Assembly: GCF_023100905.1 (NCBI RefSeq)
Contig: NZ_CP064686.1
Span: 1,798,001 to 1,862,000 of the forward strand
Direction: 5' to 3'
Source: Bradyrhizobium sp. 4
GTDB lineage: Bacteria > Pseudomonadota > Alphaproteobacteria > Rhizobiales > Xanthobacteraceae
Length of the DNA stretch: 64,000 bases
Shown here: in pieces, positions 8,943-18,401 of the stretch
Numbering within the stretch: the stretch's first letter is position 1
How the letters are laid out: each line of letters opens with the position of its first letter
Notes under the pieces: model-generated
What the model was told of the DNA's origin: nothing
What the model saw: the letters and a program-made list of their open reading frames with translations, nothing else
Databases searched by the model: none
Position numbers and translations under genes: made by a program

Positions 8943-10334
8943 TCAGCTTGGGCGGGCCATGAGGAGAAAGTTTCCGCGCCAGCCGACCGCAGCCGTGACG
9001 ATTGCGGCGATGACGATTTTTCCGGCAAGCCACGTCACCGGTTCGCTCGGCGCATGACTTAACGACGCGATCAGGATGGCGGCTGCGAGCGCCTGAAGCA
9101 CTAGGGGCCAGCGCGGGAACGCCTCGAATCTGAGGGTAGGGCCAAGCCCGGCCGAGATCGCTGCGAGCGTGGCGATCGAGGCGCAGGTGACTGCTGCTTG
9201 CGGCGACAGGCCGGCCCAGACCGCAACCAGGGAGAACGCCGCAACCATTGCAAGCTGCCCGGCAGCGACGAGGACGAGCCTTGTCGCGAGCTTTTCCAGG
9301 TGGGGAACGACCGCGATCGTCGCCTGCAGGTGGGTATGGAGGAAATAGAAGGCCGCCACTGCCGGCCCTGTCGCCAGGAAGCCCTCGACGCTCTCCCGCG
9401 GGACCAGGATGCGGGCCGCGTCCGGAATGAAGGCGACAAGCCCGCCCAGCAGGACCAGGGTCGTGCAGATCATGAACTCGAACATGTGCCGCGCCGATTG
9501 TCTCGATGTCGTGGCGCTCCCGTGCTCGAAATCATTGACCACTTCAGGATAGCTCACGGTGTGGATCGCCGCATTGAGGACCCAGAAGGGACGTTGCAGC
9601 AGGTCGAGCGCAATGGAAAATCCTGCACCGGCTCCTGTGGCGCCGAGTCGCCCGACGACGATGATACGAAGCAGAACCGGCACGGACAAATGGATCACGG
9701 ACGCGCCGGCTGCAAGCATGCCGTAACGCGAGAAGTCCTTCCAGTCAGCCAGCATTGTTCGCAGCGACACGCGATCCAGCGGCGTGCGATATGCGATGAG
9801 ACCGGCAAGGAGCCCAAGCATGTGACCCAATGCGATGCCGAGCAGCGTCGCTTCGGCCGTGCCTGAGATCATTCCGCCCGAGACGGCCCCGCCCAAAAGA
9901 GCCGTCGCACGCAAGGCAAGAAGGCAGGCGGCGGTCCCCAGCCGGTTCGACAGACGTACCGATAAGAAATACAAATCGGTCGAGCCCTGAAGTACGGCCA
10001 CGCTCAGGCCGAGGACGACCAGCCGTGGCGTGAGGCCGCTGATCAAGGAGGCGCAGCTCCCGACGGCAACGAGCGCGCCGGCGCTCATGAGCGCGGCTGC
10101 AAAGAGCGACGATCTCAGTCGAGCAGCCTCGCTCTCCTTGGCGGCCGCAAGAAAGCGCAGCCCCGCGAGCTGCAGCCACTCGAACATGAGGACGCAGAGC
10201 AATTGGCTCGAGGCCATTGCGAGGGAATAATTGGTGTAGTCGGCGGCAGGCAACAGGTGACTGATCACAAAGATCAGGATGATCGCTGCTGCGCTTTGGT
10301 AAACGTAGCCGGCGATCGCGAAGAGACGTGTCAT
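8943..10334 (-). CDS. Second Wzx-like polysaccharide export/flippase membrane protein
   Basis: 463 residues, almost wholly hydrophobic, with 12 or so predicted membrane segments separated by short basic loops; residues 5-30 form the first helix. It resembles MATE/polysaccharide-synthase transporters (oligosaccharide flippases) but is only weakly similar to the flippase at 328-1785. Its start codon overlaps the stop of the upstream glycosyltransferase gene by four bases (ATGA), implying translational coupling and one operon running from 14195 down to 8943. The likely role is flipping a lipid-linked glycan made by the neighbouring glycosyltransferases. It could have a different substrate from the first flippase. 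Confidence 0.78.
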   Translation of the reverse strand: MTRLFAIAGYVYQSAAAIILIFVISHLLPAADYTNYSLAMASSQLLCVLMFEWLQLAGLRFLAAAKESEAARLRSSLFAAALMSAGALVAVGSCASLISGLTPRLVVLGLSVAVLQGSTDLYFLSVRLSNRLGTAACLLALRATALLGGAVSGGMISGTAEATLLGIALGHMLGLLAGLIAYRTPLDRVSLRTMLADWKDFSRYGMLAAGASVIHLSVPVLLRIIVVGRLGATGAGAGFSIALDLLQRPFWVLNAAIHTVSYPEVVNDFEHGSATTSRQSARHMFEFMICTTLVLLGGLVAFIPDAARILVPRESVEGFLATGPAVAAFYFLHTHLQATIAVVPHLEKLATRLVLVAAGQLAMVAAFSLVAVWAGLSPQAAVTCASIATLAAISAGLGPTLRFEAFPRWPLVLQALAAAILIASLSHAPSEPVTWLAGKIVIAAIVTAAVGWRGNFLLMARPS

Positions 10335-11605
10335 CTCGGAATGAAGCTACTCTTTGGCACTGCATGCGCATGCGGCGCCCCGGCTATTGCCGGGCGCACC
10401 GACGACATCCGTTGCTGACGCAGTTGTTCATACAGGTTCTTGTACGACGACAATACGTCGGAAAAGATCCACTTGTTCGTGTCCGCGATAAGCCGCCGGC
10501 TGATCTCGTCGATCTTGTGTGGATCCGCCGCGATTTCGCGCATGCTCCTGGCCAGAGATTGTGGATCCGCTTCGGTCAACCACCCCGTCATGCCATGCTC
10601 GATCGCCTCCGGCATGCCGCCAAAGTGCGTACCGAGCAGCGGCCTGCCCGCCGCCTTGGCATCCGCGACGACGAGCGGGCCGGGATCGTGCCAGATGGAC
10701 GGCGCGACCACGACGTCGACTTGCCTGTAGAATTCATCGGGAGATACGAATCCCATGAACTCGACCCGCGCATGCGGCGCCAGTGCTCTCAGGCGCTGTT
10801 GCTCCTGATCGCTCAAGCGGCCGGCAATCATCATCCGGATCCGATCAGGCGGCAGCATGGCAAGCGCTCGCATGAGATTGTCGATGCCCTTCTCCTCGGT
10901 GATCCGTCCGATGAAGCCGAACGTCACTTCCGTCGTGCAGACAGGCCGCGGGTAGGGTGAGCGCGGCGGCTCGGTCGAGGCATTGCGGATGACGGTGCGG
11001 ATCGGCGTTTCGGCAAACATGCCCATATCGGTGTGAATGGACAGGACGCGCTCGCTGACGCCGACCACGGCATCGAGCCAATGCGTCGCCCGCTTGCGGT
11101 GGTACGTCAGGATTCCACAGCTCGTACAGGTGCGTTCGCAGGAGTGGCCTTTGTCGAAGCGGGAGCAGCGTGGACACGTCAGATAGTAGTCATGAAGCGT
11201 GTGCAGGACCGGAACTCCGAGCTTGGCGGCTACCCGCCAGATCGCCGTGGTCAGGCCCGATAAATTATTGGAATGCAGCACGTCCGGCTTGAAGGCGCGG
11301 ATGCGCTCCGCGATCATCGGGGCCTGGATCTGCCAATCGTCGATCGCATGCCAGATGCTGCGTTTCACGACGTTCTTTTGCTCCGTGAACGGCGCATAGA
11401 CGTTTTGCACCGGTGCGGAATAGACGTTGATACCGTTGCATAATTCACGCCCCTGCTCGGGTGCGGATGCGGCGCGCACCACCTCGACCTCGTCGCCGCG
11501 CTGAGCCAGGCCCTCGGCGAATCTCCGCGCGAAGATCTCTGCTCCGCCGACGATCTTCGGTGCCTGCGGGGTCGGATAAAGTGTGGATGTCAAAAGGATC
11601 TTCAT
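10331..11605 (-). CDS. GT4-type glycosyltransferase with cysteine cluster
   Basis: 424 residues with the GT-B fold: KILLTSTLYPTP at the start, GGAEIF donor-side loop, and a C-terminal domain with FGFIGRITEEKGID. The usual GT4 E-x7-E motif reads D-x7-D here (HDPGPLVVADA), a conservative but notable change. An acceptor-domain insert holds five cysteines at residues 144, 147, 156, 160 and 163, as in a subgroup of GT4 enzymes where they may bind metal. The start at 11605 is preceded by GAGGT. It lies 27 bases after the secreted glycosidase gene and overlaps the flippase gene by four bases. It probably transfers a hexose to a lipid-linked glycan in the cytoplasm. Confidence 0.85.
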   Translation of the reverse strand: MKILLTSTLYPTPQAPKIVGGAEIFARRFAEGLAQRGDEVEVVRAASAPEQGRELCNGINVYSAPVQNVYAPFTEQKNVVKRSIWHAIDDWQIQAPMIAERIRAFKPDVLHSNNLSGLTTAIWRVAAKLGVPVLHTLHDYYLTCPRCSRFDKGHSCERTCTSCGILTYHRKRATHWLDAVVGVSERVLSIHTDMGMFAETPIRTVIRNASTEPPRSPYPRPVCTTEVTFGFIGRITEEKGIDNLMRALAMLPPDRIRMMIAGRLSDQEQQRLRALAPHARVEFMGFVSPDEFYRQVDVVVAPSIWHDPGPLVVADAKAAGRPLLGTHFGGMPEAIEHGMTGWLTEADPQSLARSMREIAADPHKIDEISRRLIADTNKWIFSDVLSSYKNLYEQLRQQRMSSVRPAIAGAPHAHAVPKSSFIPR

Positions 11606-11632
11606 CGCGTCAACCTCTTTGTGCCGATCCGA

Positions 11633-12991
11633 TTACCGTGCCGGCCGTATATCCAGTGCGGGAATGGCGTCATTATTGGCGGCGATCAGGACCGGCGTGC
11701 TCGAAACCGGCAGCCAGATCCCGGAGGCGGGCCTTGCGGTTGCATCGCAGGGCGCCGCGAAAGTCGCACCCGGCAGATCGCCTCTGATCCGGACCTCGTA
11801 GCGTCGATCCGGATCTTCGGACCAGACCGCGACTTTGCCGCCGGTGGTCGAGGATGCTCCGATGGACATCACCCCGGTGGCAAGGCTCCTACGTTCCGCG
11901 GTTAGGGTGGAGCGAATGAATGCCCAGGCGCCACGCGCCGCGCAGGCTACGGGTTTGGGCGAATTGTCGAAACCGTAGACGCCAAAATTGTCCTCCAGCT
12001 CGGCTGGATTCTGGCCACTGTTCTTGAGCTCATAAATCCACATCCCCTTGAGCCAGCGCGCCGCTGTCGAGGCCCACAGGATGAGCTGTGCCGTGTTGTC
12101 GGCCTGGGCCTGCTCGCTGACACCGCATTTGTTCGCAGCCGTGGTCCAGCCAGTTTCGGTCACGTAAATGGGGAAGTCGGGATTGCCGCTCGCTTGGCCG
12201 ACCAGCCGATGGAACGCAGTGAGCCGGTCGATGATCTCGGTCGAATTGCGCTTCGACGGCGCCATGCAGAAATTGTAAAGATGAATCGAGGCGCCGTCGG
12301 CGTATTGAAGAATCCCGGTTTGCAGCATCTTCTCCGTCCACGTCCATCCGGGATCGTCGCCGATCGCGCCGACGACGAAAGGCGCATTCGGCACCGCCTG
12401 CTTGACCGCCGGCCGTGCTGCCTTGGCGAGGGCCAGGTAATTCTCGGCTGAGAATGCAGCGTCTTTCTTCGCTGCCAGATTCCACTCGTTCCAGAGTTCG
12501 AAGATCGGGCGCTGTGGCGCGATCGATCGCGCTGCCGCTGCCGCATAGTCCGCGAACCGCTGCCGGGCTTCGTCCGTCGTCGGGGGCGACGAGTTCGGCA
12601 CGAGGTGATGACCGAATGCAAGAATGAGGAGCGGCCGGGCGATGCCGGACTGAACCTGCGCGTCGAGCCTGCCCAATCGCGGCGTGAAGCCCATCCGGCG
12701 GCCAGGCAATTCGAAATCAGACCAGGGAAAATCATCGCGGAAGGCGTTGAAGCCCAATTGCTTGATCTGACCGACGTTCACGGAGGGCACGTAGCCTCGC
12801 GAACTGACCGGCCCTCCCAGTCCCTGATGGGTGCCGATACCCAGCAGGAATCTGCTCTCAAGCGTTTGAGCCTGTTGAGCGCATACCGGGACCGACAGAG
12901 AAGCAGACGCGATGACGCTCGCGATCCAGAGCAGCCCGTTGCGACCCAAGGTGCGGTGGCCTGCCATCGCCTGGATCATACTCGTCATCAT
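11633..12991 (-). CDS. Secreted clan GH-A glycoside hydrolase (PslG/GH39-like)
   Basis: About 452 residues from the ATG pair at 12991/12988. A signal peptide (LLWIASVIASASLSVPVCA, cleavage near AQQ) precedes a TIM-barrel domain. FELWNEWN gives the acid/base Glu169 after Asn168, and IYVTETGWTT the nucleophile Glu279. Exopolysaccharide clusters often encode such an enzyme; PslG of Pseudomonas is the best-known example and hydrolyses its own matrix polymer. Reading further upstream in the same frame only overlaps the glycosyltransferase gene, so I reject longer starts. It sits between two glycosyltransferase genes in one operon. A periplasmic quality-control or chain-length role is inferred. Confidence 0.82.
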   Translation of the reverse strand: MMTSMIQAMAGHRTLGRNGLLWIASVIASASLSVPVCAQQAQTLESRFLLGIGTHQGLGGPVSSRGYVPSVNVGQIKQLGFNAFRDDFPWSDFELPGRRMGFTPRLGRLDAQVQSGIARPLLILAFGHHLVPNSSPPTTDEARQRFADYAAAAARSIAPQRPIFELWNEWNLAAKKDAAFSAENYLALAKAARPAVKQAVPNAPFVVGAIGDDPGWTWTEKMLQTGILQYADGASIHLYNFCMAPSKRNSTEIIDRLTAFHRLVGQASGNPDFPIYVTETGWTTAANKCGVSEQAQADNTAQLILWASTAARWLKGMWIYELKNSGQNPAELEDNFGVYGFDNSPKPVACAARGAWAFIRSTLTAERRSLATGVMSIGASSTTGGKVAVWSEDPDRRYEVRIRGDLPGATFAAPCDATARPASGIWLPVSSTPVLIAANNDAIPALDIRPAR

Positions 12992-13013
12992 GTCTCGCCT
13001 GCCGCAACTCACC

Positions 13014-14195
13014 TCAAAAAGGCTTCGAGAGGTCCGATTGCAGCGCCACGTTCTGCTCGGCTCCGCTCTTGCTGTCGTCGAGGAGTTCGACATAGACCTG
13101 ATGCAACTGGCGGTGTGTCTTCTGGACGTCATAAAACTGCTTGAAGCGGTCGTAGCCGCGTTGACCCAGGACCTTGAGATCCAGATCGAGCATCCGTCGG
13201 AAGCCGTCGATGAGAGGTTGAACGGCAACAGGTTCGCAAAGCACGCCGGTGACGCCGTCAACGACGATTTCAGGGAGCGCTCCGCTGTGGAAGGCCAGGA
13301 TGGGCTTGGCCGCGCGCATCGCTTCCAGAGCGACGAGGCCGAAGGCCTCCCATCGTGACGGGATGACGACGAGATCGGCCGCCTCCAGCTGAGTCTCGAT
13401 TTGCTGACGATCCAGCCAGCCTAGCAGCGAGACGTTGGCGGGAACCGCAGCTCCGTCGAACTTGTTGACGACGGAGGCGCCGACAATGCGAACATCCAGG
13501 ACGTCTTCGAGGGATCGTGCGGCCTCGATCAGGAGATCGAAGCCCTTTTGTCGATCAAGCCGGCCGATGAAAAGGACCTTGGCCTTCTTTGAAGTCCAAT
13601 CCGTTGCAACGCCGTGCGGCAGCGGGCGGCTCTTGGAGATGCCATTGTGCACCAGGGTCAGACGGTCAGTCGGAATTCCCGCCCGGACCGCTTCATTGAA
13701 TTCATCGCCGGAAATGCAGATGATACGATCCGACGTGCGGGCCAGAAGAGTCTCTGCAGCTTTTGCCGCCAGATGGCTCAGGCGGCCGGTTTCTCGCGAG
13801 AATGCCCAGCCATGCGGGCAATAGACGACGCGAGGACCTTCAGAACGAGCGGCCAACGCGGGCCTGAGAACGAGTCCGGCAAACGACGAATGGAGATGCA
13901 TCACGTCAGGCTTGAAGGCGTCGAGCGCCTGCATGCTCGCCCGCAGCATCTGAAACAGTCCGGCGATGCTGCGGCCCGATCTGTCGAAGGTTGTGATCTG
14001 GCTGTCATCGATTCCAACGAGGTCGTGGCGATGATCCGATGGCACAACATAGTGCACGTTCTCCGCGCCGAAGCTCGCTTGCTGCTGCGGATGCAATTCG
14101 TTCAGGTAGCTCGCTATCCCACCCCGGATGGTTTCTGCGACATGCAGCACCTTCACCGCCTGCCTTGCGGAGGATTGAGTTGGGAAGATCGACAT
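13014..14195 (-). CDS. GT4-type glycosyltransferase
   Basis: 393 residues, GT-B fold. The N-terminal acceptor half begins VKVLHVAETIRGGIASYL; the C-terminal half has VLFIGRLDRQKGFDLLIEA and the canonical E-x7-E motif EAFGLVALE, which binds the donor nucleotide sugar. AAGGAT seven bases before the ATG at 14195 supports the start. First gene of the probable operon 14195-8943 (glycosyltransferase, glycosidase, glycosyltransferase, flippase). Soluble or peripherally membrane-bound, it acts on the cytoplasmic face. The sugar transferred is not predictable; GDP-mannose is plausible because a GDP-mannose enzyme is encoded at 16915. Confidence 0.87.
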   Translation of the reverse strand: MSIFPTQSSARQAVKVLHVAETIRGGIASYLNELHPQQQASFGAENVHYVVPSDHRHDLVGIDDSQITTFDRSGRSIAGLFQMLRASMQALDAFKPDVMHLHSSFAGLVLRPALAARSEGPRVVYCPHGWAFSRETGRLSHLAAKAAETLLARTSDRIICISGDEFNEAVRAGIPTDRLTLVHNGISKSRPLPHGVATDWTSKKAKVLFIGRLDRQKGFDLLIEAARSLEDVLDVRIVGASVVNKFDGAAVPANVSLLGWLDRQQIETQLEAADLVVIPSRWEAFGLVALEAMRAAKPILAFHSGALPEIVVDGVTGVLCEPVAVQPLIDGFRRMLDLDLKVLGQRGYDRFKQFYDVQKTHRQLHQVYVELLDDSKSGAEQNVALQSDLSKPF

Positions 14196-14417
14196 GGCGC
14201 ATCCTTAATTGAGCATCAACGGATGCGATCACATTCCATCCAATCCATAGCGAGATTTAGGCAGCGGTGTGGTGTTGTTGCGCCGCGATGTTGAAGCTCG
14301 CTTCCTTCGAAGTCGAACGTGCGCATGGAACTCGCTGGATGCCGAACCGCCGTCGGCGTCGTGCTCGAGCAACTGCGCGCAAAATTTGAGCGCTTCCGCC
14401 AAACCGGCGGCGCCTCG

Positions 14418-15503
14418 CTATGCTCGCGATGCGAGAAAACCCAGCAATGCTCGCGCCGAGTCTTGCCACGAGTATAATGCAAGACGATCCTGTTGCTTTC
14501 TGCGCTCCTGATCAGAGATTGCGCCAACTGCCAACCTTTCGAGCATAAGCTGTTGCAGCGCTCGAGCATCGTTGGCGGAAAAATAAGCAGCTGCTTCGCC
14601 GCACGTTTCCATCACCGCGTCAGCCGTGGAGGATATGACCGGACAGCCGAAGATCATGGCTTCCAGTGGCGGGACACCAAAGCCCTCGTATAGAGAGGGA
14701 AAGACAAACGCCAGGGCGTGTGCATACAGAGCTGCAATCTCCCCGTCCGCCAGGCGTCCTGCCAGAAGCAGGCCCGATTCGCTCTCGCCCAGATTGTCTT
14801 GAAATACCTTGCTGTTATCTCCGCCGACAATGACGAGCGGAACGTCTTTTCGTTCGAGTAGCCGCGCGGCCTCAATCGCAACGGCAAGATTCTTGTTCTT
14901 GGTTCTGGAGCCGACAAAGAGAAAATATTTTCCCGGCTGAAGCCCTAGTCGGTCGAGAATACCGGGATCAGGCGTTGTGGACGCGAAATGCTCCGCGCTG
15001 TTGGGGAATATCGGAATGTCCGTTTTCGACAGGCCAAGCATTGCAGCCAGTTCATTGCGAGAAAAGGCCGATACGGTCGCGATCGTGGCCCGGCGTGCAA
15101 GCAGCCGACCCATCGTTCGGTGGACGGCCAGATAGCGCCAATTGAAGAAATCGGGCCGGCGGAAGACCTGTGCGTCGTGGATGACGACGATATGATCGCG
15201 ATGAAACACAGGTCCGGCATTGGCCAGACTGATCAGGCGACCTCCAGCGGCGGCGCGCGCAAGTTCAATCTGATCCCAGGCATGTCCGCTCAACCGTCCT
15301 ATCTTGCGAATCTTGATGCGAGTGAGATTGATCGTTTCGCTCGTCTCGCTCGGCACGAGCAATTGCCACTCTGCTCCTCTGAGGGCAGCGGGCAATTGGT
15401 CGGACGCAAGCAAGACATCGATCGCTTTGACCAGTTCGGCGGCATAACGCTGAACGCCGGTCAGTTTTTGCGAGAGAAAGCGGCCGTTGATGAAAAGTTT
15501 CAA
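14418..15503 (-). CDS. GT4-type glycosyltransferase
   Basis: 361 residues if it starts at the TTG at 15503, which gives the usual N-terminus (M)KLFINGRFL and TGVQRYA. A GTG at 15575 would add 24 residues unlike the family, and neither has a strong ribosome site. The C-terminal domain carries YFLFVGSRTKNKNL and the E-x7-E motif EGFGVPPLE, followed by MIFGCPVISS. This subgroup often uses GDP-mannose or similar donors in capsule and exopolysaccharide synthesis. It lies 222 bases before the next glycosyltransferase gene on the same strand and is divergent from the epimerase gene. Confidence 0.83.
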   Translation of the reverse strand: MKLFINGRFLSQKLTGVQRYAAELVKAIDVLLASDQLPAALRGAEWQLLVPSETSETINLTRIKIRKIGRLSGHAWDQIELARAAAGGRLISLANAGPVFHRDHIVVIHDAQVFRRPDFFNWRYLAVHRTMGRLLARRATIATVSAFSRNELAAMLGLSKTDIPIFPNSAEHFASTTPDPGILDRLGLQPGKYFLFVGSRTKNKNLAVAIEAARLLERKDVPLVIVGGDNSKVFQDNLGESESGLLLAGRLADGEIAALYAHALAFVFPSLYEGFGVPPLEAMIFGCPVISSTADAVMETCGEAAAYFSANDARALQQLMLERLAVGAISDQERRKQQDRLALYSWQDSARALLGFLASRA

Positions 15504-15882
15504 TTGTGTGCCGTTCGGGTTGCCGATGCCACAAAGCGTGATCGCGATGTGTGCTTTCGGACCAAATGTGAGCACGGAAAGAAGCAGCCTGAAGGCACGG
15601 AATTATGACGACATCGATCGCATGATTGCGCTGTTCGTTGGGCGCTCCTGGGGAACGCTTGTTGAAAGAACTGCCGGGCAGGTGGAGCCCTTTATGGACA
15701 CGCGCCTGATGCTGCGTCGGCAGGCAAAGGACGCCTCGTCTGGTTAACTTGGGAAGGCTGACATCCGACGCGCCCGGCATTAAGCTTGCCGATGCGAGGG
15801 GGCTGTTCTCCAATGCTGAACCCTTGCCTCTACCGGTCCAGTCTGGCAATGCGGTATCTGAGGACGAACAACGGAGTTTATT
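15504..15882. other. Divergent intergenic region between glycosyltransferase and epimerase genes
   Basis: About 300-380 bases, depending on the glycosyltransferase start. It must hold promoters for both directions. I see no convincing gene. ACGGAG at 15871-15876 is the ribosome site for the TTG start of the epimerase. No clear sigma-70 hexamers or long palindromes were found by eye. Confidence 0.5.
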
Positions 15883-16890
15883 TTGGCCCCCGTGGTGGTT
15901 ACCGGCGCTGCCGGCTTCATCGGCATGCATGTCTGTGAGCGCTTGCTCGCGCGCGGGGAACGAGTTGTCGGCATCGACGCAGTGACCCCTTACTATGATC
16001 CGGCGCTCAAGCGCGCTCGCCTCGAGACGCTCAAGCATGATGCCTTCACATTCCACGAGATCGATCTTGCCGACTTCGCTGCGGTGACGCGTGTGTTCGA
16101 CGAGGTCTCGCCCGATCGCGTGGTGCACCTCGCGGCGCAGCCCGGCGTGCGCGCGTCGATCGACGATCCCATCACCAGCATCCGCGCCAATTGTGATGGC
16201 TTCGTCACCGTGCTCGAAGCCGGCCGGCGCCACGGTCTGGCGCATCTCGTCTACGCCTCCTCGAGCTCAGTGTACGGCGCCAATCGCACCTTGCCGTACT
16301 CGACCGAGCATTCGGTCAATCATCCGGTCAGCCTCTACGCCGCGAGCAAGAAGGCCAACGAGCTGATGGCGCACACGTTCGCACATGTTCACAAGCTGCC
16401 GGTGACCGGTCTTCGCTTCTTCACTGTCTATGGTCCATGGGGCCGGCCCGACATGGCCGCCTGGCTCTTCACGCGCGCGATCTTTGCGGGTGAGCCGATC
16501 AAGCTTTTCAATCATGGAAATATGTGGCGCGATTTCACCTATGTCGACGACATCGTCGAGGGCGTGATCCGCACCCTCGATCGCCCCGCGACGCCGAATC
16601 CCGCGTGGAACGCCGAGCAGCCGGAAAACTCGTCGAGCTATGCGCCGTATCGCGTCTACAACATCGGCAACAATTGCTCGGTCAACTTGATCGAGTTCGT
16701 CGAGACACTGGAGAAGATCATCGGCAAGCCTGCGATCCGCACGCTTTTGCCGATGCAGGCTGGCGACGTCCTCGAGACGCGTGCCGACATTTCGGCCCTG
16801 CAACGCGACGTCGGCTTCACGCCCTCGACGCCGCTGGCGGATGGCTTGGGCCGCTTTGTCGACTGGTATCGAAATTATCACCGCATATAA
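15883..16890 (+). CDS. lpsL: UDP-glucuronate 4-epimerase (NAD-dependent SDR epimerase)
   Basis: 335 residues, extended short-chain dehydrogenase fold. The NAD-binding loop TGAAGFIG is at residues 7-14. The catalytic Ser lies in YASSSSVYG (124-132) and the Tyr-Lys pair is Tyr152/Lys156 in YAASK. RFFTVYGPWGRPDMA and the substrate-side region match UDP-glucuronate epimerases, which make UDP-galacturonate. Starts at a TTG with GGAG six bases upstream. Galacturonate is a known component of Bradyrhizobium exopolysaccharide, which fits the neighbours. The symbol follows rhizobial usage and is inferred; a related UDP-sugar epimerase activity is possible. It is followed after 24 bases by manC. Confidence 0.82.
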   Translation: MAPVVVTGAAGFIGMHVCERLLARGERVVGIDAVTPYYDPALKRARLETLKHDAFTFHEIDLADFAAVTRVFDEVSPDRVVHLAAQPGVRASIDDPITSIRANCDGFVTVLEAGRRHGLAHLVYASSSSVYGANRTLPYSTEHSVNHPVSLYAASKKANELMAHTFAHVHKLPVTGLRFFTVYGPWGRPDMAAWLFTRAIFAGEPIKLFNHGNMWRDFTYVDDIVEGVIRTLDRPATPNPAWNAEQPENSSSYAPYRVYNIGNNCSVNLIEFVETLEKIIGKPAIRTLLPMQAGDVLETRADISALQRDVGFTPSTPLADGLGRFVDWYRNYHRI

Positions 16891-16914
16891 ACCCCTCTCT
16901 TGAGTAGCTCACAC

Positions 16915-18327
16915 GTGTCCCAAAAAATCATCCCCCTGATCATGTGCGGCGGTGCCGGAACGCGGCTGTGGCCGGCTTCGCGCGAGGTGCGCCCCAAGCA
17001 ATTCCTGCCGCTGTTCGGCACCCGCTCGACCTTCCAGGACACGCTGTTGCGCGTCTCGGAGGCCTCGCTGTTCGATCGCCCGATCGTCATCACCAACGCC
17101 TCCTACCGCTTCATGGTGCTGGAGCAACTCGCCGAGATCGGCATCGAGGCCGACGTGATCCTCGAGCCGATGCGGCGCGATTCCGGCCCTGCGATCGCCG
17201 CCGGCGCGGTGTTCGCGCAGAACCGCTCGAGTGAAGCGATCGTGCTCGCGCTCGCCGCCGACCACGTGGTGCAGGACAATGCGGCCTTCGTCGCGGCGTG
17301 CCGCCAGGGCCTCACCGCCGCGAGCGCCGGGCGCATCGTCACCTTCGGCGTCAAGCCGGAACGGCCGGCGACCGAATACGGCTATATAAGCCCGGGCGAG
17401 GTCATCTCCGGCGAGGTGCACGCGGTCGCGCGCTTCGTCGAGAAGCCGGATGCGGTGAAGGCCGCCGACTACGTCAATTCCGGCTATCTCTGGAACAGCG
17501 GCAACTTCATGTTCCCGGCCAGCGTCCTGCTCGACGAATACCGCAAGGTCGATGCGGCGAGCGTGGAGGCGATCTCCAATGCGGTCACCAATGCCGGCCG
17601 CGATCTTGGATTCGTGACGCTGGAGCCCGAGGCGTTCGGCGCGGCCAAGGCGATCTCGATCGACTATGCGGTGATGGAGAAGACCGCGCGCGCCGCTGTG
17701 GTGCCGGTGTCGTGCGGATGGTCCGACGTCGGCTCCTGGCACGCGGTGTGGGAATTGTCGGACAAGGACGCGCAAGGCAATGCTTCGCATGGCGCCGCCG
17801 TGTTCGAGGATAGCCGCAATTGCAACGTCACTACCGATGCCGCGCTGGTCGCACTCGAAGGCGTCGACGATCTCATCGTGGTGGCGACCGCGGACGCGGT
17901 GCTGGTCTCGCGCCAGAAGGATGCCAACGGGCTCAAGCGGCTGGTTACAAAACTCAAGGCGGTCGCGCCGAAAGTCACCGAGGAGCATCTCAAGGTGCAT
18001 CGGCCCTGGGGCAGCTACCAGTCGGTCGACAATGGCGAGCGCCACCAGGTCAAGCGCATCGTGGTCAAGCCCGGCGGGCGTCTGTCGCTGCAGAAGCACC
18101 ATCATCGTGCCGAGCACTGGATCGTGGTCCGCGGCACCGCCCGCGTCACCGTCAACGAGACCGTCAAAAGCGTGCACGAGAACGAGTCGATCTACATTCC
18201 GATGGGCGCGGTGCACCGGATGGAGAACCCCGGTAAAATCATGCTGGAGCTGATCGAGGTCCAGACGGGAAGCTATCTCGGTGAAGACGACATCATCCGG
18301 ATTGAAGACGATTATCAGCGCTCTTGA
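16915..18327 (+). CDS. manC: Mannose-1-phosphate guanylyltransferase / mannose-6-phosphate isomerase
   Basis: 470 residues, bifunctional type II enzyme. The N-terminal nucleotidyltransferase domain has the pyrophosphorylase signature MCGGAGTRLWPASRE with the downstream PKQFLPL. The C-terminal cupin carries HRPWGSYQSVD, then LSLQKHHHRAEHW for metal binding and IYIPMGAVHRMENPG. It makes GDP-mannose from mannose-1-phosphate and interconverts fructose-6- and mannose-6-phosphate. GTG at 16915 gives the family N-terminus SQKIIPLI; a TTG at 16900 is an alternative. It is the source of GDP-mannose for the nearby glycosyltransferases. Also known as noeJ/xanB/algA in other species. Confidence 0.92.
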   Translation: MSQKIIPLIMCGGAGTRLWPASREVRPKQFLPLFGTRSTFQDTLLRVSEASLFDRPIVITNASYRFMVLEQLAEIGIEADVILEPMRRDSGPAIAAGAVFAQNRSSEAIVLALAADHVVQDNAAFVAACRQGLTAASAGRIVTFGVKPERPATEYGYISPGEVISGEVHAVARFVEKPDAVKAADYVNSGYLWNSGNFMFPASVLLDEYRKVDAASVEAISNAVTNAGRDLGFVTLEPEAFGAAKAISIDYAVMEKTARAAVVPVSCGWSDVGSWHAVWELSDKDAQGNASHGAAVFEDSRNCNVTTDAALVALEGVDDLIVVATADAVLVSRQKDANGLKRLVTKLKAVAPKVTEEHLKVHRPWGSYQSVDNGERHQVKRIVVKPGGRLSLQKHHHRAEHWIVVRGTARVTVNETVKSVHENESIYIPMGAVHRMENPGKIMLELIEVQTGSYLGEDDIIRIEDDYQRS

Positions 18328-18401
18328 GCAGAGTGTCGCTCCAACATTCCTTGAACATTTGGAAACTGTCCTGTGAACTGCGATGACCGGAACAGGCTGT
18401 C

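Noticed and set aside
13014..13261. Longer N-terminus for the secreted glycosidase reaching into the glycosyltransferase gene
   Set aside because: The extra 90 residues are Ser/Arg-rich shadow sequence; the ATG at 12991 leads directly to a signal peptide.
16909..18216. Minus-strand open frame opposite manC
   Set aside because: Low-complexity His/Arg/Asp product; manC motifs on the plus strand are unambiguous.
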